Origin: a virus
DNA: 61,959 bases
Reading direction: 5' to 3' (one strand)
Virus record (IMG/VR): IMGVR_UViG_3300026274_000003
Span: 1-61,959 of that record
Shown here: positions 1 to 6,415 of the stretch, in pieces
How the letters are laid out: each line of letters begins with the position of its first letter
How positions within the stretch are numbered: the stretch's first letter is position 1
Translations under genes and position numbers: made by a program
Notes under the pieces: generated by a model
What the model was told of the DNA's origin: nothing
The model's input: only the letters and a program-made list of their open reading frames with translations
The model's database searches: none

Positions 1-2
1 AT

Positions 3-161
3 GAAGGCATTGAACCACAGCGTTTTGTGATGTTCACTGACGGATATCCTGGTAGCGGTTGGGGTGATCCTAACTACTGCGATACGCTGTTCATTATTCA
101 TGGCAGCACCAGCATTGTCGCTCCGTTCGGTTTGACCGCGTACTACGAACTAGCAAACTAA
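3..161 (+). CDS. C-terminal end of a DUF2201/VWA-like metallopeptidase-type protein (5' truncated by window)
   Basis: The open frame enters from the left edge and ends at TAA 159-161, leaving 52 residues. The segment FTDGYPGSGWGDPNYCDTLF followed by IIHG and APFG-TAYYE is the typical end of the VWA-like DUF2201 proteins found in bacteria and in T4-like phages. These usually carry an N-terminal metallopeptidase-like half, which lies outside the window. In bacteria the family is often paired with a MoxR-type AAA ATPase, and that partner would have to lie upstream. The biological role in phages is not established. A hairpin terminator follows within 20 bp, so this is probably the last gene of its transcript. 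Recognition rests only on the C-terminal motifs. Confidence 0.75.
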   Translation, partial: EGIEPQRFVMFTDGYPGSGWGDPNYCDTLFIIHGSTSIVAPFGLTAYYELAN

Positions 162-180
162 GCTGTAAAGTTAGTTGACA

Positions 181-209
181 AAAAGCCCCGTACAAATCGG
201 GGCTTTTTT
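181..209 (+). terminator. Rho-independent terminator
   Basis: Stem AAAAGCCCCG / CGGGGCTTTT with a 7-nt loop and a following T run. It sits directly after the DUF2201-like gene. The same stem recurs at 9679-9706 with a different loop. Confidence 0.85.
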
Positions 210-220
210 ACGAGCAAAAT

Positions 221-577
221 ATGAAAAATAAAATATTCGTCCTGATGTCTAATGCTGGTAGGGTCGCTGGTACGTTTCACCATGAGCCGTCGGACCTAGA
301 ACGTGATGAAGCCTATGCGCGTTATCTGGGGCATTCTATTGAGCTTGGTACAGCAAAATGGAACACTTGGGTTGAAGAGCATGACGTGTTAGGTACATCC
401 CCAGAACAAGTTGAAATTGATAAGCTACGAATGCAGCAAGTGGCGATAAGCACGGCCGCGCTTGGTTATAATCCTAATCTAGGGCAGGACAACTCAGCTT
501 GGACAGTTGCCCTAGATGATGTGGTTAAGCTCTGGGATAAGTATTACTTTTTGTATTCAAATAAGGCGCAGGAATAA
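221..577 (+). CDS. Hypothetical protein, 118 aa
   Basis: I do not recognise this protein. It is a soluble, slightly acidic 118-residue protein with no signal peptide or membrane segment. A hydrophobic start (KIFVLMSNAGRVAGTF) is followed by a mostly helical, charged middle. The ATG follows the terminator at 181-209 by only 11 bases and has no strong Shine-Dalgarno sequence. A TTGACA sits at 174-179 but no convincing -10 matches it. Expression by read-through or from a nearby weak promoter is therefore possible. It is the first gene of the accessory region. Confidence 0.6.
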   Translation: MKNKIFVLMSNAGRVAGTFHHEPSDLERDEAYARYLGHSIELGTAKWNTWVEEHDVLGTSPEQVEIDKLRMQQVAISTAALGYNPNLGQDNSAWTVALDDVVKLWDKYYFLYSNKAQE

Positions 578-661
578 GCATTCATTAGTGGAAAGTGCAT
601 ACTCGTATTCGAGGTGCATTAAAGACTCAGTAACACTAACAGTTGCCCTCCGTCATTTACA

Positions 662-690
662 TTGACTGCAAGCTCACATGAGCTTATCGT
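662..690 (+). promoter_or_regulatory. Sigma70-like promoter with an inverted repeat in the spacer
   Basis: TTGACT (662-667), 17-bp spacer, TATCGT (685-690), upstream of the gene at 718. The spacer holds the perfect inverted repeat AAGCTCA-CA-TGAGCTT (670-685). That is a natural operator position and could be bound by the XRE regulator encoded at 1338, which is inference. The rest of the 140-bp gap holds a small hairpin near 597-617 (CTCG/CGAG core). Confidence 0.55.
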
Positions 691-717
691 ATGGTTAATT
701 GACTATCGGAGGCATCA

Positions 718-1299
718 ATGAAATTAAGTCAAAAAGAGCTTGAAATGCTGTCCAGCACAGACATTGACGCATTGCTTGACACCATGTGGTGGTATATCAA
801 AACCCCACCAAACGTAATTTCGAAGGAAGAAAAGGGAGCGCATGTTCAACGATTACGAGTGCTCTCTATGGCCACTGATACTACCTCAGGACGGCAACGT
901 CGTGTGATAGATCGATTGATGCATGAAGTAAACATGGCTGCGGTGCATCGTCAAGGAACAGGAGAATTTGCACCTGATGTTGTCGTGAAACTTGATGACT
1001 TGAGGGAGGAATTAAAAGCGGCATTCAGGGGTGAGTTCTTTACTCCTATCAAACATGTATCCACACACTTGGCTGACGTAGAAGAACTGTTCGTCATCCA
1101 ATTAGTTCCAGCATTTCAACATCACCCAGAATTCCCTGTTACCTACTATGCTGGCTACTTTAAGTCACCGAAGTGGGAAGCTGAACAGACAAATGACATC
1201 CATGCGGCCGCTCGATGGTCCGCCAAGGATGAGGCGCAAAAGGTTGCTGATGCATTATTGCCTTCACTCAGTTGTGTTTGGAAGGTGGTTGAGGCGTAA
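718..1299 (+). CDS. Hypothetical protein, 193 aa
   Basis: I do not recognise this protein. The ATG has a good ribosome binding site (CGGAGG, 6 nt spacing). The first 80 residues are helix-rich and polar. The C-terminal half has a motif-like stretch (FPVTYYAGYFKSPKWEAEQ, then DIHAAARWSAKDEAQKVADALL) that could be a small alpha/beta fold. No catalytic motif, signal peptide or membrane segment is visible. It lies between the promoter at 662-690 and the XRE regulator at 1338, so it probably belongs to the same transcript. Confidence 0.65.
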   Translation: MKLSQKELEMLSSTDIDALLDTMWWYIKTPPNVISKEEKGAHVQRLRVLSMATDTTSGRQRRVIDRLMHEVNMAAVHRQGTGEFAPDVVVKLDDLREELKAAFRGEFFTPIKHVSTHLADVEELFVIQLVPAFQHHPEFPVTYYAGYFKSPKWEAEQTNDIHAAARWSAKDEAQKVADALLPSLSCVWKVVEA

Positions 1300-1337
1300 T
1301 GACTGAGTAAGCAGCGTTCACGGGAATTGTTAATCAT

Positions 1338-1802
1338 ATGCAATTAGTAACCGCAATTGAACCCCAATTGGATGAAGTTGTGAATAAAGATCACACATAT
1401 GGTCTAGGTGAAACATTTAGGCGTCTGCGTCGGTCCCAAGGTCTAACACAAGCTGACATTGCCAAGAAAATAGGCCTTAGTCGAACGTCGGTTGTGAACA
1501 TGGAGCTTGGTAGACAAACAATCACGCAAGAAATATTGCATGCATTGGCTGATGCTATTGATTGCACTGTGACCATTCACTTCACACCAAAAGGCTTAAA
1601 GATCCCTCAACAATCTATTGAGTTGGTTGAGTCAATTAGGCCTGTGACTATAAAAGAAACTCGGCTACAAGAAATAGCTAGGAGTGTGCATGGCGCGATC
1701 GTATCTGCAAACAATTCACCAAGTATTCAGATTCAATTCATCGTGGGAGCTATGAAGATAGCGCTCGATGAAGTTGGGGTAACTCAAGAAGATATCAAAT
1801 GA
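1338..1802 (+). CDS. XRE-family helix-turn-helix DNA-binding protein
   Basis: A 154-residue protein with a Cro/C1-type HTH at residues 26-80. It shows LRRSQGLTQADIAKKIGLS, then RTSVVNMELGRQTITQEIL and a closing helix ALADAID. The C-terminal 70 residues (ETRLQEIARSVHGAIVSA) form a separate helical domain with no HExxH protease motif, so it is not an ImmA-like fusion. Such proteins are repressors or antitoxin-type autoregulators. The inverted repeat inside the promoter at 662-690 is a candidate operator. No strong ribosome binding site precedes the ATG. The next gene (1828) is small and acidic, so a toxin-antitoxin-like or repressor/antirepressor pair is conceivable but unproven. Confidence 0.8.
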   Translation: MQLVTAIEPQLDEVVNKDHTYGLGETFRRLRRSQGLTQADIAKKIGLSRTSVVNMELGRQTITQEILHALADAIDCTVTIHFTPKGLKIPQQSIELVESIRPVTIKETRLQEIARSVHGAIVSANNSPSIQIQFIVGAMKIALDEVGVTQEDIK

Positions 1803-1827
1803 TGCATTATTGTCTCGGAGAATCGAA

Positions 1828-2103
1828 ATGACTGAAAATGATGAAGCAATGATGCAGTTTGCGGTTGAGGCTGACGTACCCAACGAAGATACTATTGCCA
1901 AATATTGTGCATTGTATCCGCAGTACGCGGAGCAAATCAAAGAATTGGGTAAAGAATTGCAAGCAATGCATGGCCAGGAAGAAGTGTACGTGCCACTAAC
2001 ACCTGAACAAGAGAAACAATTAACTGAAGATGTTTCACGTCTGGTGTTTAAATTTTATGAAGCCATGTGTAAACATCGTGGACAAAAGATTGGTAATGCT
2101 TGA
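1828..2103 (+). CDS. Small acidic protein, 91 aa
   Basis: I do not recognise the family. The ATG at 1828 was chosen over the upstream TTG at 1810 because CGGAG lies 7 nt before it. The protein is rich in Asp and Glu and almost wholly helical. It contains ADVPNEDTIAKYCALYPQYA-EQIKELGKEL, a pattern reminiscent of small regulatory helical domains. It follows the XRE regulator by 25 bp and may be co-transcribed with it. The next promoter (2100-2128) overlaps its stop codon. Confidence 0.65.
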   Translation: MTENDEAMMQFAVEADVPNEDTIAKYCALYPQYAEQIKELGKELQAMHGQEEVYVPLTPEQEKQLTEDVSRLVFKFYEAMCKHRGQKIGNA

Positions 2104-2128
2104 TTGGTATTGCCAATCATTGTAGTAT
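2100..2128 (+). promoter_or_regulatory. Sigma70-like promoter with TTGCCA in the spacer
   Basis: TTGATT (2100-2105), 17-bp spacer containing TTGCCA, TAGTAT (2123-2128). It overlaps the 3' end of the upstream gene and leads into 2152. A GGTATTG...CAATACC inverted repeat spans 2106-2135. Confidence 0.55.
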
Positions 2129-2151
2129 CAATACCTAAGGAGAATAAGAAT

Positions 2152-2613
2152 ATGACATTTCCGCAAGGTGCAATGTGCAAAGGTAGCGTCAGTCTTGGTA
2201 ATGGCTGTGGCCAATGTTCCCGCTGTAAAGAAGAAATCCTATCACTAAACGATAAAGCGCAAGATTGCAATGCGTCAGCATGGCGATATCGAGTATTTGG
2301 ATTGCGTGGACCCAACAGGCACCGTTGGTCATTTACCGACGAACGTGAGTATATGATTTCGTTGCTTGAACATGGTGGTTTCGTTGTCGAGCCACTCTTC
2401 GAAAAAGAAGAAAGTATGGCTGCAGAATCGCCCGAAGCATTGAGAGCATTATTCAGAATTGCATTCGATTCGACAGTAAATGACTTGGCTGCTGATCCAG
2501 GTAAATGGTCGTCTACCATTGCATACTTGGCTCTTGGTGGTATTCATGCTGGTGGAAAACGCCTAAGCACTCAAGAAGAACTAGAACAAAATTTGGGAAT
2601 TAAATGCGAATAG
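2152..2613 (+). CDS. Hypothetical Cys-rich N-terminus protein, 153 aa
   Basis: The ATG at 2152 has a clear ribosome binding site (AAGGAG, 8-9 nt upstream). Near residues 9-25 there is a run of cysteines (C-x9-C-x2-C-x2-C, ending CGQCSRCKEE) that could bind zinc or an iron-sulphur cluster. Two further cysteines lie elsewhere. The rest is soluble and mixed alpha/beta, and the family is not recognised. Its last 10 bases overlap the start of the NADAR gene, which indicates translational coupling. Both genes probably start from the promoter at 2100-2128. Confidence 0.65.
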   Translation: MTFPQGAMCKGSVSLGNGCGQCSRCKEEILSLNDKAQDCNASAWRYRVFGLRGPNRHRWSFTDEREYMISLLEHGGFVVEPLFEKEESMAAESPEALRALFRIAFDSTVNDLAADPGKWSSTIAYLALGGIHAGGKRLSTQEELEQNLGIKCE

Positions 2614-3152
2614 TAAACGGGTTGTGCCTTTTCTGGCGCAACCATGACATGGGTTCCAATTGGAACCATTCACCATCTTTCCGTATGGATGGTATCGACT
2701 TTGAATATGCAGAACAGCCTATGATGTATTATAAGGCTATGCTATTCAATGATCCAGCAACTGCCCAACGTATTCTTGATGCCAAGTATCCTTGGGATAT
2801 CAAAGACAAGACTACTGGCAAGGTAATTACTTGGGGTCATAAGTCACTTGGGCGCCAAGTCAAGAATTACGATGACGCAGTATGGATTGAACATCGTGAC
2901 GAACTCATGTATGAGATCTGTTACGCAAAGTTCAGCCAGATTCCGGAGTATCGTGAATGGCTACTTGGTACTGGTGAATTGTATATCGCAGAAGCAAGCC
3001 CGCACGATCGTATCTGGGGTATTGGTCTTGAAGAGACCGATCCATTAGCAGAAGATCCTGCTACCTGGCCCGTTGGTGTTCTTAACCTATTAGGCAAAGC
3101 ATTGATGCGAGTGCGTGACAAATTACGTGAAGAAGAATTGGCATATGAGTGA
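2604..3152 (+). CDS. NADAR (YbiA-like) domain protein, possible anti-DarT factor
   Basis: A 182-residue protein carrying the NADAR/YbiA fold from end to end. Visible are FEYAEQPMMYYKAMLF (residues ~33-48), conserved K and GR positions in WGHKSLGRQVKNYDDAVW, CYAKFSQIPEYREWLLGTG and the signature EASPHDRIWGIGL, closing with W-x-NLLGKALMRVR. NADAR proteins cleave N-glycosidic bonds. YbiA-type members act on riboflavin intermediates, while other members remove ADP-ribose from guanine. A phage NADAR (AdfN of RB69) is known to counter the DarTG defence by reversing DNA ADP-ribosylation. That role fits this accessory position but is inference. The gene overlaps both neighbours (10 bp and 8 bp), so it sits within one operon. 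Confidence 0.85.
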   Translation: MRIVNGLCLFWRNHDMGSNWNHSPSFRMDGIDFEYAEQPMMYYKAMLFNDPATAQRILDAKYPWDIKDKTTGKVITWGHKSLGRQVKNYDDAVWIEHRDELMYEICYAKFSQIPEYREWLLGTGELYIAEASPHDRIWGIGLEETDPLAEDPATWPVGVLNLLGKALMRVRDKLREEELAYE

Positions 3153-3543
3153 ATATATCAAGGATGAATCAGTGAGTGAAGAAGGTCCCTGGCATCTGTA
3201 TTACGATAATGGCAAAGTATCTGGTATTGGTAGTCACGACTTCACACATGATGTAATGTTTGGTATGACCGGTGATTTTGGTGGTCCTGAAAATCGTTTG
3301 AATTACGGTAATGAAATTGTTCGCCGTCTTAATGCTTATGGTAAAGCGGTAGAGCCTTCGAGTGCTGCATACACATTTGAAGCATTGCGTACTCTTGTTG
3401 ATTTGCTTGATCATCAAAGAGGACATTTGCCAGAAGAAGAATATAAAAAACTTGAAGACGTAGCATTACGTCAAGCACGGTATGCATTGCAGGGAATAGC
3501 ACATCGACGTGGTCGCGCAATAGAGAAAAAGATCGATAACTGA
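3145..3543 (+). CDS. Hypothetical protein, 132 aa
   Basis: I do not recognise this protein. The ATG at 3145 overlaps the NADAR stop (ATGAGTGA) and has GAAGAAG upstream, so coupled translation is likely. The first 60 residues look beta-rich and acidic (GPWHLYYDNGKVSGIGSHDF). The second half is helical and basic at the end (RRGRAIEKKIDN). The gene ends just before a terminator and closes the 2152-3543 operon. Co-transcription with NADAR suggests, but does not show, a joint counter-defence role. Confidence 0.65.
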   Translation: MSEYIKDESVSEEGPWHLYYDNGKVSGIGSHDFTHDVMFGMTGDFGGPENRLNYGNEIVRRLNAYGKAVEPSSAAYTFEALRTLVDLLDHQRGHLPEEEYKKLEDVALRQARYALQGIAHRRGRAIEKKIDN

Positions 3544-3558
3544 GTTTCACGCTGATGT

Positions 3559-3584
3559 AAAAAGCCACCCTAGGGTGGCTTTTT
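3559..3584 (+). terminator. Rho-independent terminator
   Basis: Stem AAAAAGCCACCC / GGGTGGCTTTTT with a 2-nt apparent loop, 15 bp after the stop of the preceding gene. Confidence 0.88.
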
Positions 3585-3633
3585 AACGATTATTGATTGC
3601 CATATTAGAATGGAACAAATGGCAAATAAGTGC

Positions 3634-3661
3634 TTGACGTGTGGTTGCCAGTACGTATAAT
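3634..3661 (+). promoter_or_regulatory. Sigma70-like promoter
   Basis: TTGACG (3634-3639), 16-bp spacer, perfect TATAAT (3656-3661). The spacer carries TTGCCA exactly 5 bp upstream of the -10. It drives the 3701 gene and the ClpP-like gene. Confidence 0.7.
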
Positions 3662-3700
3662 TGTCTATGTAGACAGTATTAACCCACAGATGGCAAGTAC

Positions 3701-4024
3701 ATGAAAGATAGAGCAGTTAGATTCACAGGCGTAACCCTCAAAGCATCTGACATTCTCCGGACTTATTCAAATCGAAAAACCAACGGTCCATTTCCAGGAA
3801 ACTGGGAACGTGTTGAAATTTCAATAACTGAAATCGTGTATGGCATAGATCTAATTGCCAAAATGGATTTATATATTGCCACGCATTTTGAATCAAAATG
3901 GGGTGTTTATAAAAATGACACCTCGAACAAACTTGTAGTATTCTTTGAAGATGGCAACGAAGCTATCATGTTCAAATTGATGGGTGGCGATACCGCCTAT
4001 CTAAAAAATCAAACTGAGGAATAA
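3701..4024 (+). CDS. Hypothetical protein, 107 aa
   Basis: I do not recognise this small soluble protein. It starts about 33 nt after the expected transcription start of the promoter at 3634-3661, and only a weak ribosome binding site is visible. Residues 30-107 look like alternating beta strands (VEISITEIVYGIDLIAK, WGVYKNDTSNKLVVFFEDG), which suggests a small beta fold. It ends 5 bp before the ClpP-like gene and is probably co-transcribed with it. An adaptor or inhibitor role for the protease is possible only by position. Confidence 0.6.
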   Translation: MKDRAVRFTGVTLKASDILRTYSNRKTNGPFPGNWERVEISITEIVYGIDLIAKMDLYIATHFESKWGVYKNDTSNKLVVFFEDGNEAIMFKLMGGDTAYLKNQTEE

Positions 4025-4029
4025 GAATT

Positions 4030-4623
4030 ATGTCAATGGTACCTATGGTAATCGTCAATGACGGCAAGGGTGAACGGTCTTACGACATTTACTCGCGCTT
4101 GTTGAAAGAACGTATTATTTTCATCGACGGTGAAGTCCATGACCAAATGGCAAGCATCGCGGTGGCGTCGCTTCTGCATTTGGAAGCGGAAGATTCAGAA
4201 CGTGATATTTACATGTACATCAACAGTCCGGGTGGCAGTGTTGTGGCAGGTAATGCCATTATCAACACTATGGATTTCATTAAGCCAGATGTATGCACGA
4301 TCGTTACTGGTATGGCCGCTAGTATGGGTTCCATGTTGCTGACGTCTGGTGCTAAGGGCAAGCGCTTTGCACTGCCAGATTCGACAGTGATGATTCACCA
4401 GATCTCGTCGGGTGGTCGTGGTACGTATAGCGATCTGGAAATTTCGCTTAACGAGACTAAGCGTCTGCGTCAACGTTTGTACGGTCGTTTGGCACGTACG
4501 ACTGGCCATACATTCGAAGAGATTGAAGCAGCTTGCGATCGCGACAACTATATGAGCCCTGAAGATGCTCTTGCATTTGGCCTCATTGATCGTATCGTTA
4601 CTAGTCGCAATGATTTGGTTTAA
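4030..4623 (+). CDS. clpP: ClpP-like serine protease
   Basis: A 197-residue protein, the normal length of mature ClpP. The catalytic triad is visible: Ser98 in TGMAASMGSMLL, His123 in VMIHQ and Asp172 in CDRDNYMSPEDALAFGLID. The oxyanion-loop glycine motif INSPGGSVVAG is at residues 64-74. Cellular ClpP forms two stacked heptamers and depends on ClpX or ClpA. Phage copies may redirect host proteolysis or process virion proteins, but which applies here cannot be read from the sequence. A strong ribosome binding site (GAGGAAT) precedes the ATG. A hairpin terminator follows at 4653. Confidence 0.93.
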   Translation: MSMVPMVIVNDGKGERSYDIYSRLLKERIIFIDGEVHDQMASIAVASLLHLEAEDSERDIYMYINSPGGSVVAGNAIINTMDFIKPDVCTIVTGMAASMGSMLLTSGAKGKRFALPDSTVMIHQISSGGRGTYSDLEISLNETKRLRQRLYGRLARTTGHTFEEIEAACDRDNYMSPEDALAFGLIDRIVTSRNDLV

Positions 4624-4652
4624 GAAGTAAAGTAGTACCTCCGAAGAGTAAG

Positions 4653-4679
4653 GAAGCCACTTTTTATAGGTGGCTTTCT
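4653..4679 (+). terminator. Rho-independent terminator
   Basis: Stem GAAGCCAC / GTGGCTTTC with a 9-nt loop after the ClpP-like gene. The following promoter's -35 element begins at its 3' edge. Confidence 0.8.
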
Positions 4680-4707
4680 TGCTGAATGAGTTGCCATCTG
4701 TTAGTAT
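4679..4707 (+). promoter_or_regulatory. Sigma70-like promoter with TTGCCA spacer element
   Basis: TTGCTG (4679-4684), 17-bp spacer, TAGTAT (4702-4707). TTGCCA lies exactly 5 bp upstream of the -10. It serves the RNA ligase gene. Confidence 0.6.
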
Positions 4708-4732
4708 GGCAATCACAATAAGAATAATAAAA

Positions 4733-6052
4733 ATGAACTATCAATTCCCCTCTATAACTTCCATTGAAGAAGTCCGCCAAGCTTGCTTGGATGCAAATGC
4801 GCGTGTTCAAACTCCGTGCTTCGTTGAACGTAATACTGGACATGGTTATATCGTGTTCGATTATGTCGTTAATGTTCGAGGCTTATTCCAAGATCTGACT
4901 GGGGATGAGACCGTTGATCGTGCATCCAAACTGGTACGTGAATGCCGTGGTTTGATCTTTGATGAGAAGACGGGCCAAGTCATTGCCCGAGGGTACCATA
5001 AGTTTTTCAATGTCAACGAACGGCCAGAAGTATTGGATTACAACATTGACATGACGCAGGACTTTATTGTTCTGGAGAAGCTTGATGGTTCAATGCTGCG
5101 TCCGGTTCGTCCGCTAGATAAGCGGGGTCCCAATGATCCAATTCGTTGGGGTACGATGATGGGTTGGACACCAATTGCAGACTTGGTGAACGACTTCGTG
5201 AACACGTCATCCCGGGGTTACAAGAAGTTGGTTATAGATTGCGAAAACAATGATGTGACGCCCATCTTCGAATGGTGTTCACGCAAGCAACCTATTGTGA
5301 TCGACTATGAGAACGACGCGTTGATACTGACTGGTATGCGCCATAACGTGAATGGTGAATACATTCCATATTCTGAAATGCAGGCTTATGGTGTATTGTA
5401 TGATATTCCAGTGGTGAAGGCCTTTGAGAAGTCCACTCGTGACTTGAAGTCGTTCATCAACTATGTTCGTGGTATCAAGAACATGGAAGGATACATTATC
5501 CGTTTTGCTACTGGTCATATGACAAAGCTGAAGGCCGATGACTATTGCTTCCGCCACAATGCATTTGAACTGTTACAGTCAGAAAAGGATATTGTTCAAT
5601 TGGTGGTTGAAGGTAAAGTTGACGATCACTTACCTACGATGGATGCCGTAAATGGTGGGGCCTTGACTACTTTCGAGGCTGACTTCCACAAGAACATTGC
5701 CGCGTATGCGCAAAACATCATTGATAAGGTTGAAGCACTGAAGGCTCAGTATCCAACACGCAAAGAGTTTTACCTGAACGTGGTTAAGAACCCAGACTTC
5801 GGTATTTCATCAGAAGATGCTGGTTATTATGCTCGAGCATATGCTGGTCAGGATGTGCAAGAGTCGATTATGCATCACATTCGCTTGCATATGCACAGTG
5901 GTCCACGTATTGATGAAGTTCGTCATTATTGGGGTAATGTATCGTGGCATGACTATCGTAGCAATGCGATACAAAACGCGGGCACTAAATACAAAGCAAA
6001 AGCTTGGTGGGCGAAGTTGGTTGATAGAGTACGCCTGTTTTTTGTTAAATAA
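4733..6052 (+). CDS. RNA ligase, T4 Rnl1-like family
   Basis: A 439-residue ATP-dependent nucleotidyltransferase. The adenylated lysine is Lys116 in VLEKLDGSM (motif I). It is preceded by the Rnl1-type segment RECRGLIFDEKTGQVIARGY-HKFFN (residues ~69-92). Further family-like segments are IFEWCSRKQPIVIDY (motif IIIa-like), NMEGYIIRF (motif IV, E and G) and HMTKLKADDY (motif V with two lysines). These enzymes seal 5'-phosphate and 3'-hydroxyl RNA ends; T4 Rnl1 repairs tRNA cut by host anticodon nucleases. The ATG at 4733 starts after the promoter at 4679-4707. The Pnkp-like phosphatase at 6416 could provide matching end healing. Confidence 0.88.
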   Translation: MNYQFPSITSIEEVRQACLDANARVQTPCFVERNTGHGYIVFDYVVNVRGLFQDLTGDETVDRASKLVRECRGLIFDEKTGQVIARGYHKFFNVNERPEVLDYNIDMTQDFIVLEKLDGSMLRPVRPLDKRGPNDPIRWGTMMGWTPIADLVNDFVNTSSRGYKKLVIDCENNDVTPIFEWCSRKQPIVIDYENDALILTGMRHNVNGEYIPYSEMQAYGVLYDIPVVKAFEKSTRDLKSFINYVRGIKNMEGYIIRFATGHMTKLKADDYCFRHNAFELLQSEKDIVQLVVEGKVDDHLPTMDAVNGGALTTFEADFHKNIAAYAQNIIDKVEALKAQYPTRKEFYLNVVKNPDFGISSEDAGYYARAYAGQDVQESIMHHIRLHMHSGPRIDEVRHYWGNVSWHDYRSNAIQNAGTKYKAKAWWAKLVDRVRLFFVK

Positions 6053-6060
6053 AAGATAGC

Positions 6061-6088
6061 TTGACTTTGTGCCAGATGAGTGTATCGT
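6061..6088 (+). promoter_or_regulatory. Possible sigma70-like promoter
   Basis: TTGACT (6061-6066), 16-bp spacer, TATCGT (6083-6088), upstream of 6114. The same -35 and -10 hexamers occur at 662-690. Confidence 0.4.
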
Positions 6089-6113
6089 CTGGTTCTTATT
6101 ATTTGAAAAGACC

Positions 6114-6308
6114 ATGAACGTTTTTGATATGAAAAATTTATCCGTAACCTCTGAGCAGTTCGATCGCGCGATCGTATCGCAGCGAGCTGAGGCCGGCCGA
6201 TTTGATTGTATTACGAAAGCAGACGTGGAAGCATTGTTGGGACTGGCCCACCTTAATTCAGGTGCCCCATATGACTCGAAGACGCCCCTAAAGGATAGGT
6301 TATTGTAA
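6114..6308 (+). CDS. Hypothetical protein, 64 aa
   Basis: A small soluble protein that I do not recognise. The ATG at 6114 is preceded by a weak GAAAAGA, and an in-frame ATG at 6129 is equally possible. The sequence (VTSEQFDRAIVSQRAEAGRF, then CITKADVEALLGLAHLN) is predicted to be helical. It is bounded by a possible promoter at 6061 and a terminator at 6337, so it may be a single-gene unit between the two RNA-repair genes. Confidence 0.55.
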   Translation: MNVFDMKNLSVTSEQFDRAIVSQRAEAGRFDCITKADVEALLGLAHLNSGAPYDSKTPLKDRLL

Positions 6309-6336
6309 AACAGCAATAGCTTAACTGAATACAAAA

Positions 6337-6358
6337 GGGGCGACTAATTAGTCGCCCC
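6337..6358 (+). terminator. Palindromic hairpin, probable terminator
   Basis: Perfect palindrome GGGGCGACTAA / TTAGTCGCCCC followed by TTCGT. The T run is short, so termination strength is uncertain. Confidence 0.65.
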
Positions 6359-6415
6359 TTCGTCATATCTGGCGCAAATAATTGATTAAAGGACTGGCAA
6401 GTGCCACAATAGGTT

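Noticed and set aside
1338-2103. Confirmed toxin-antitoxin pair
   Set aside because: The second protein shows no known toxin fold and the first has no protease domain. The arrangement alone does not support a firm call.
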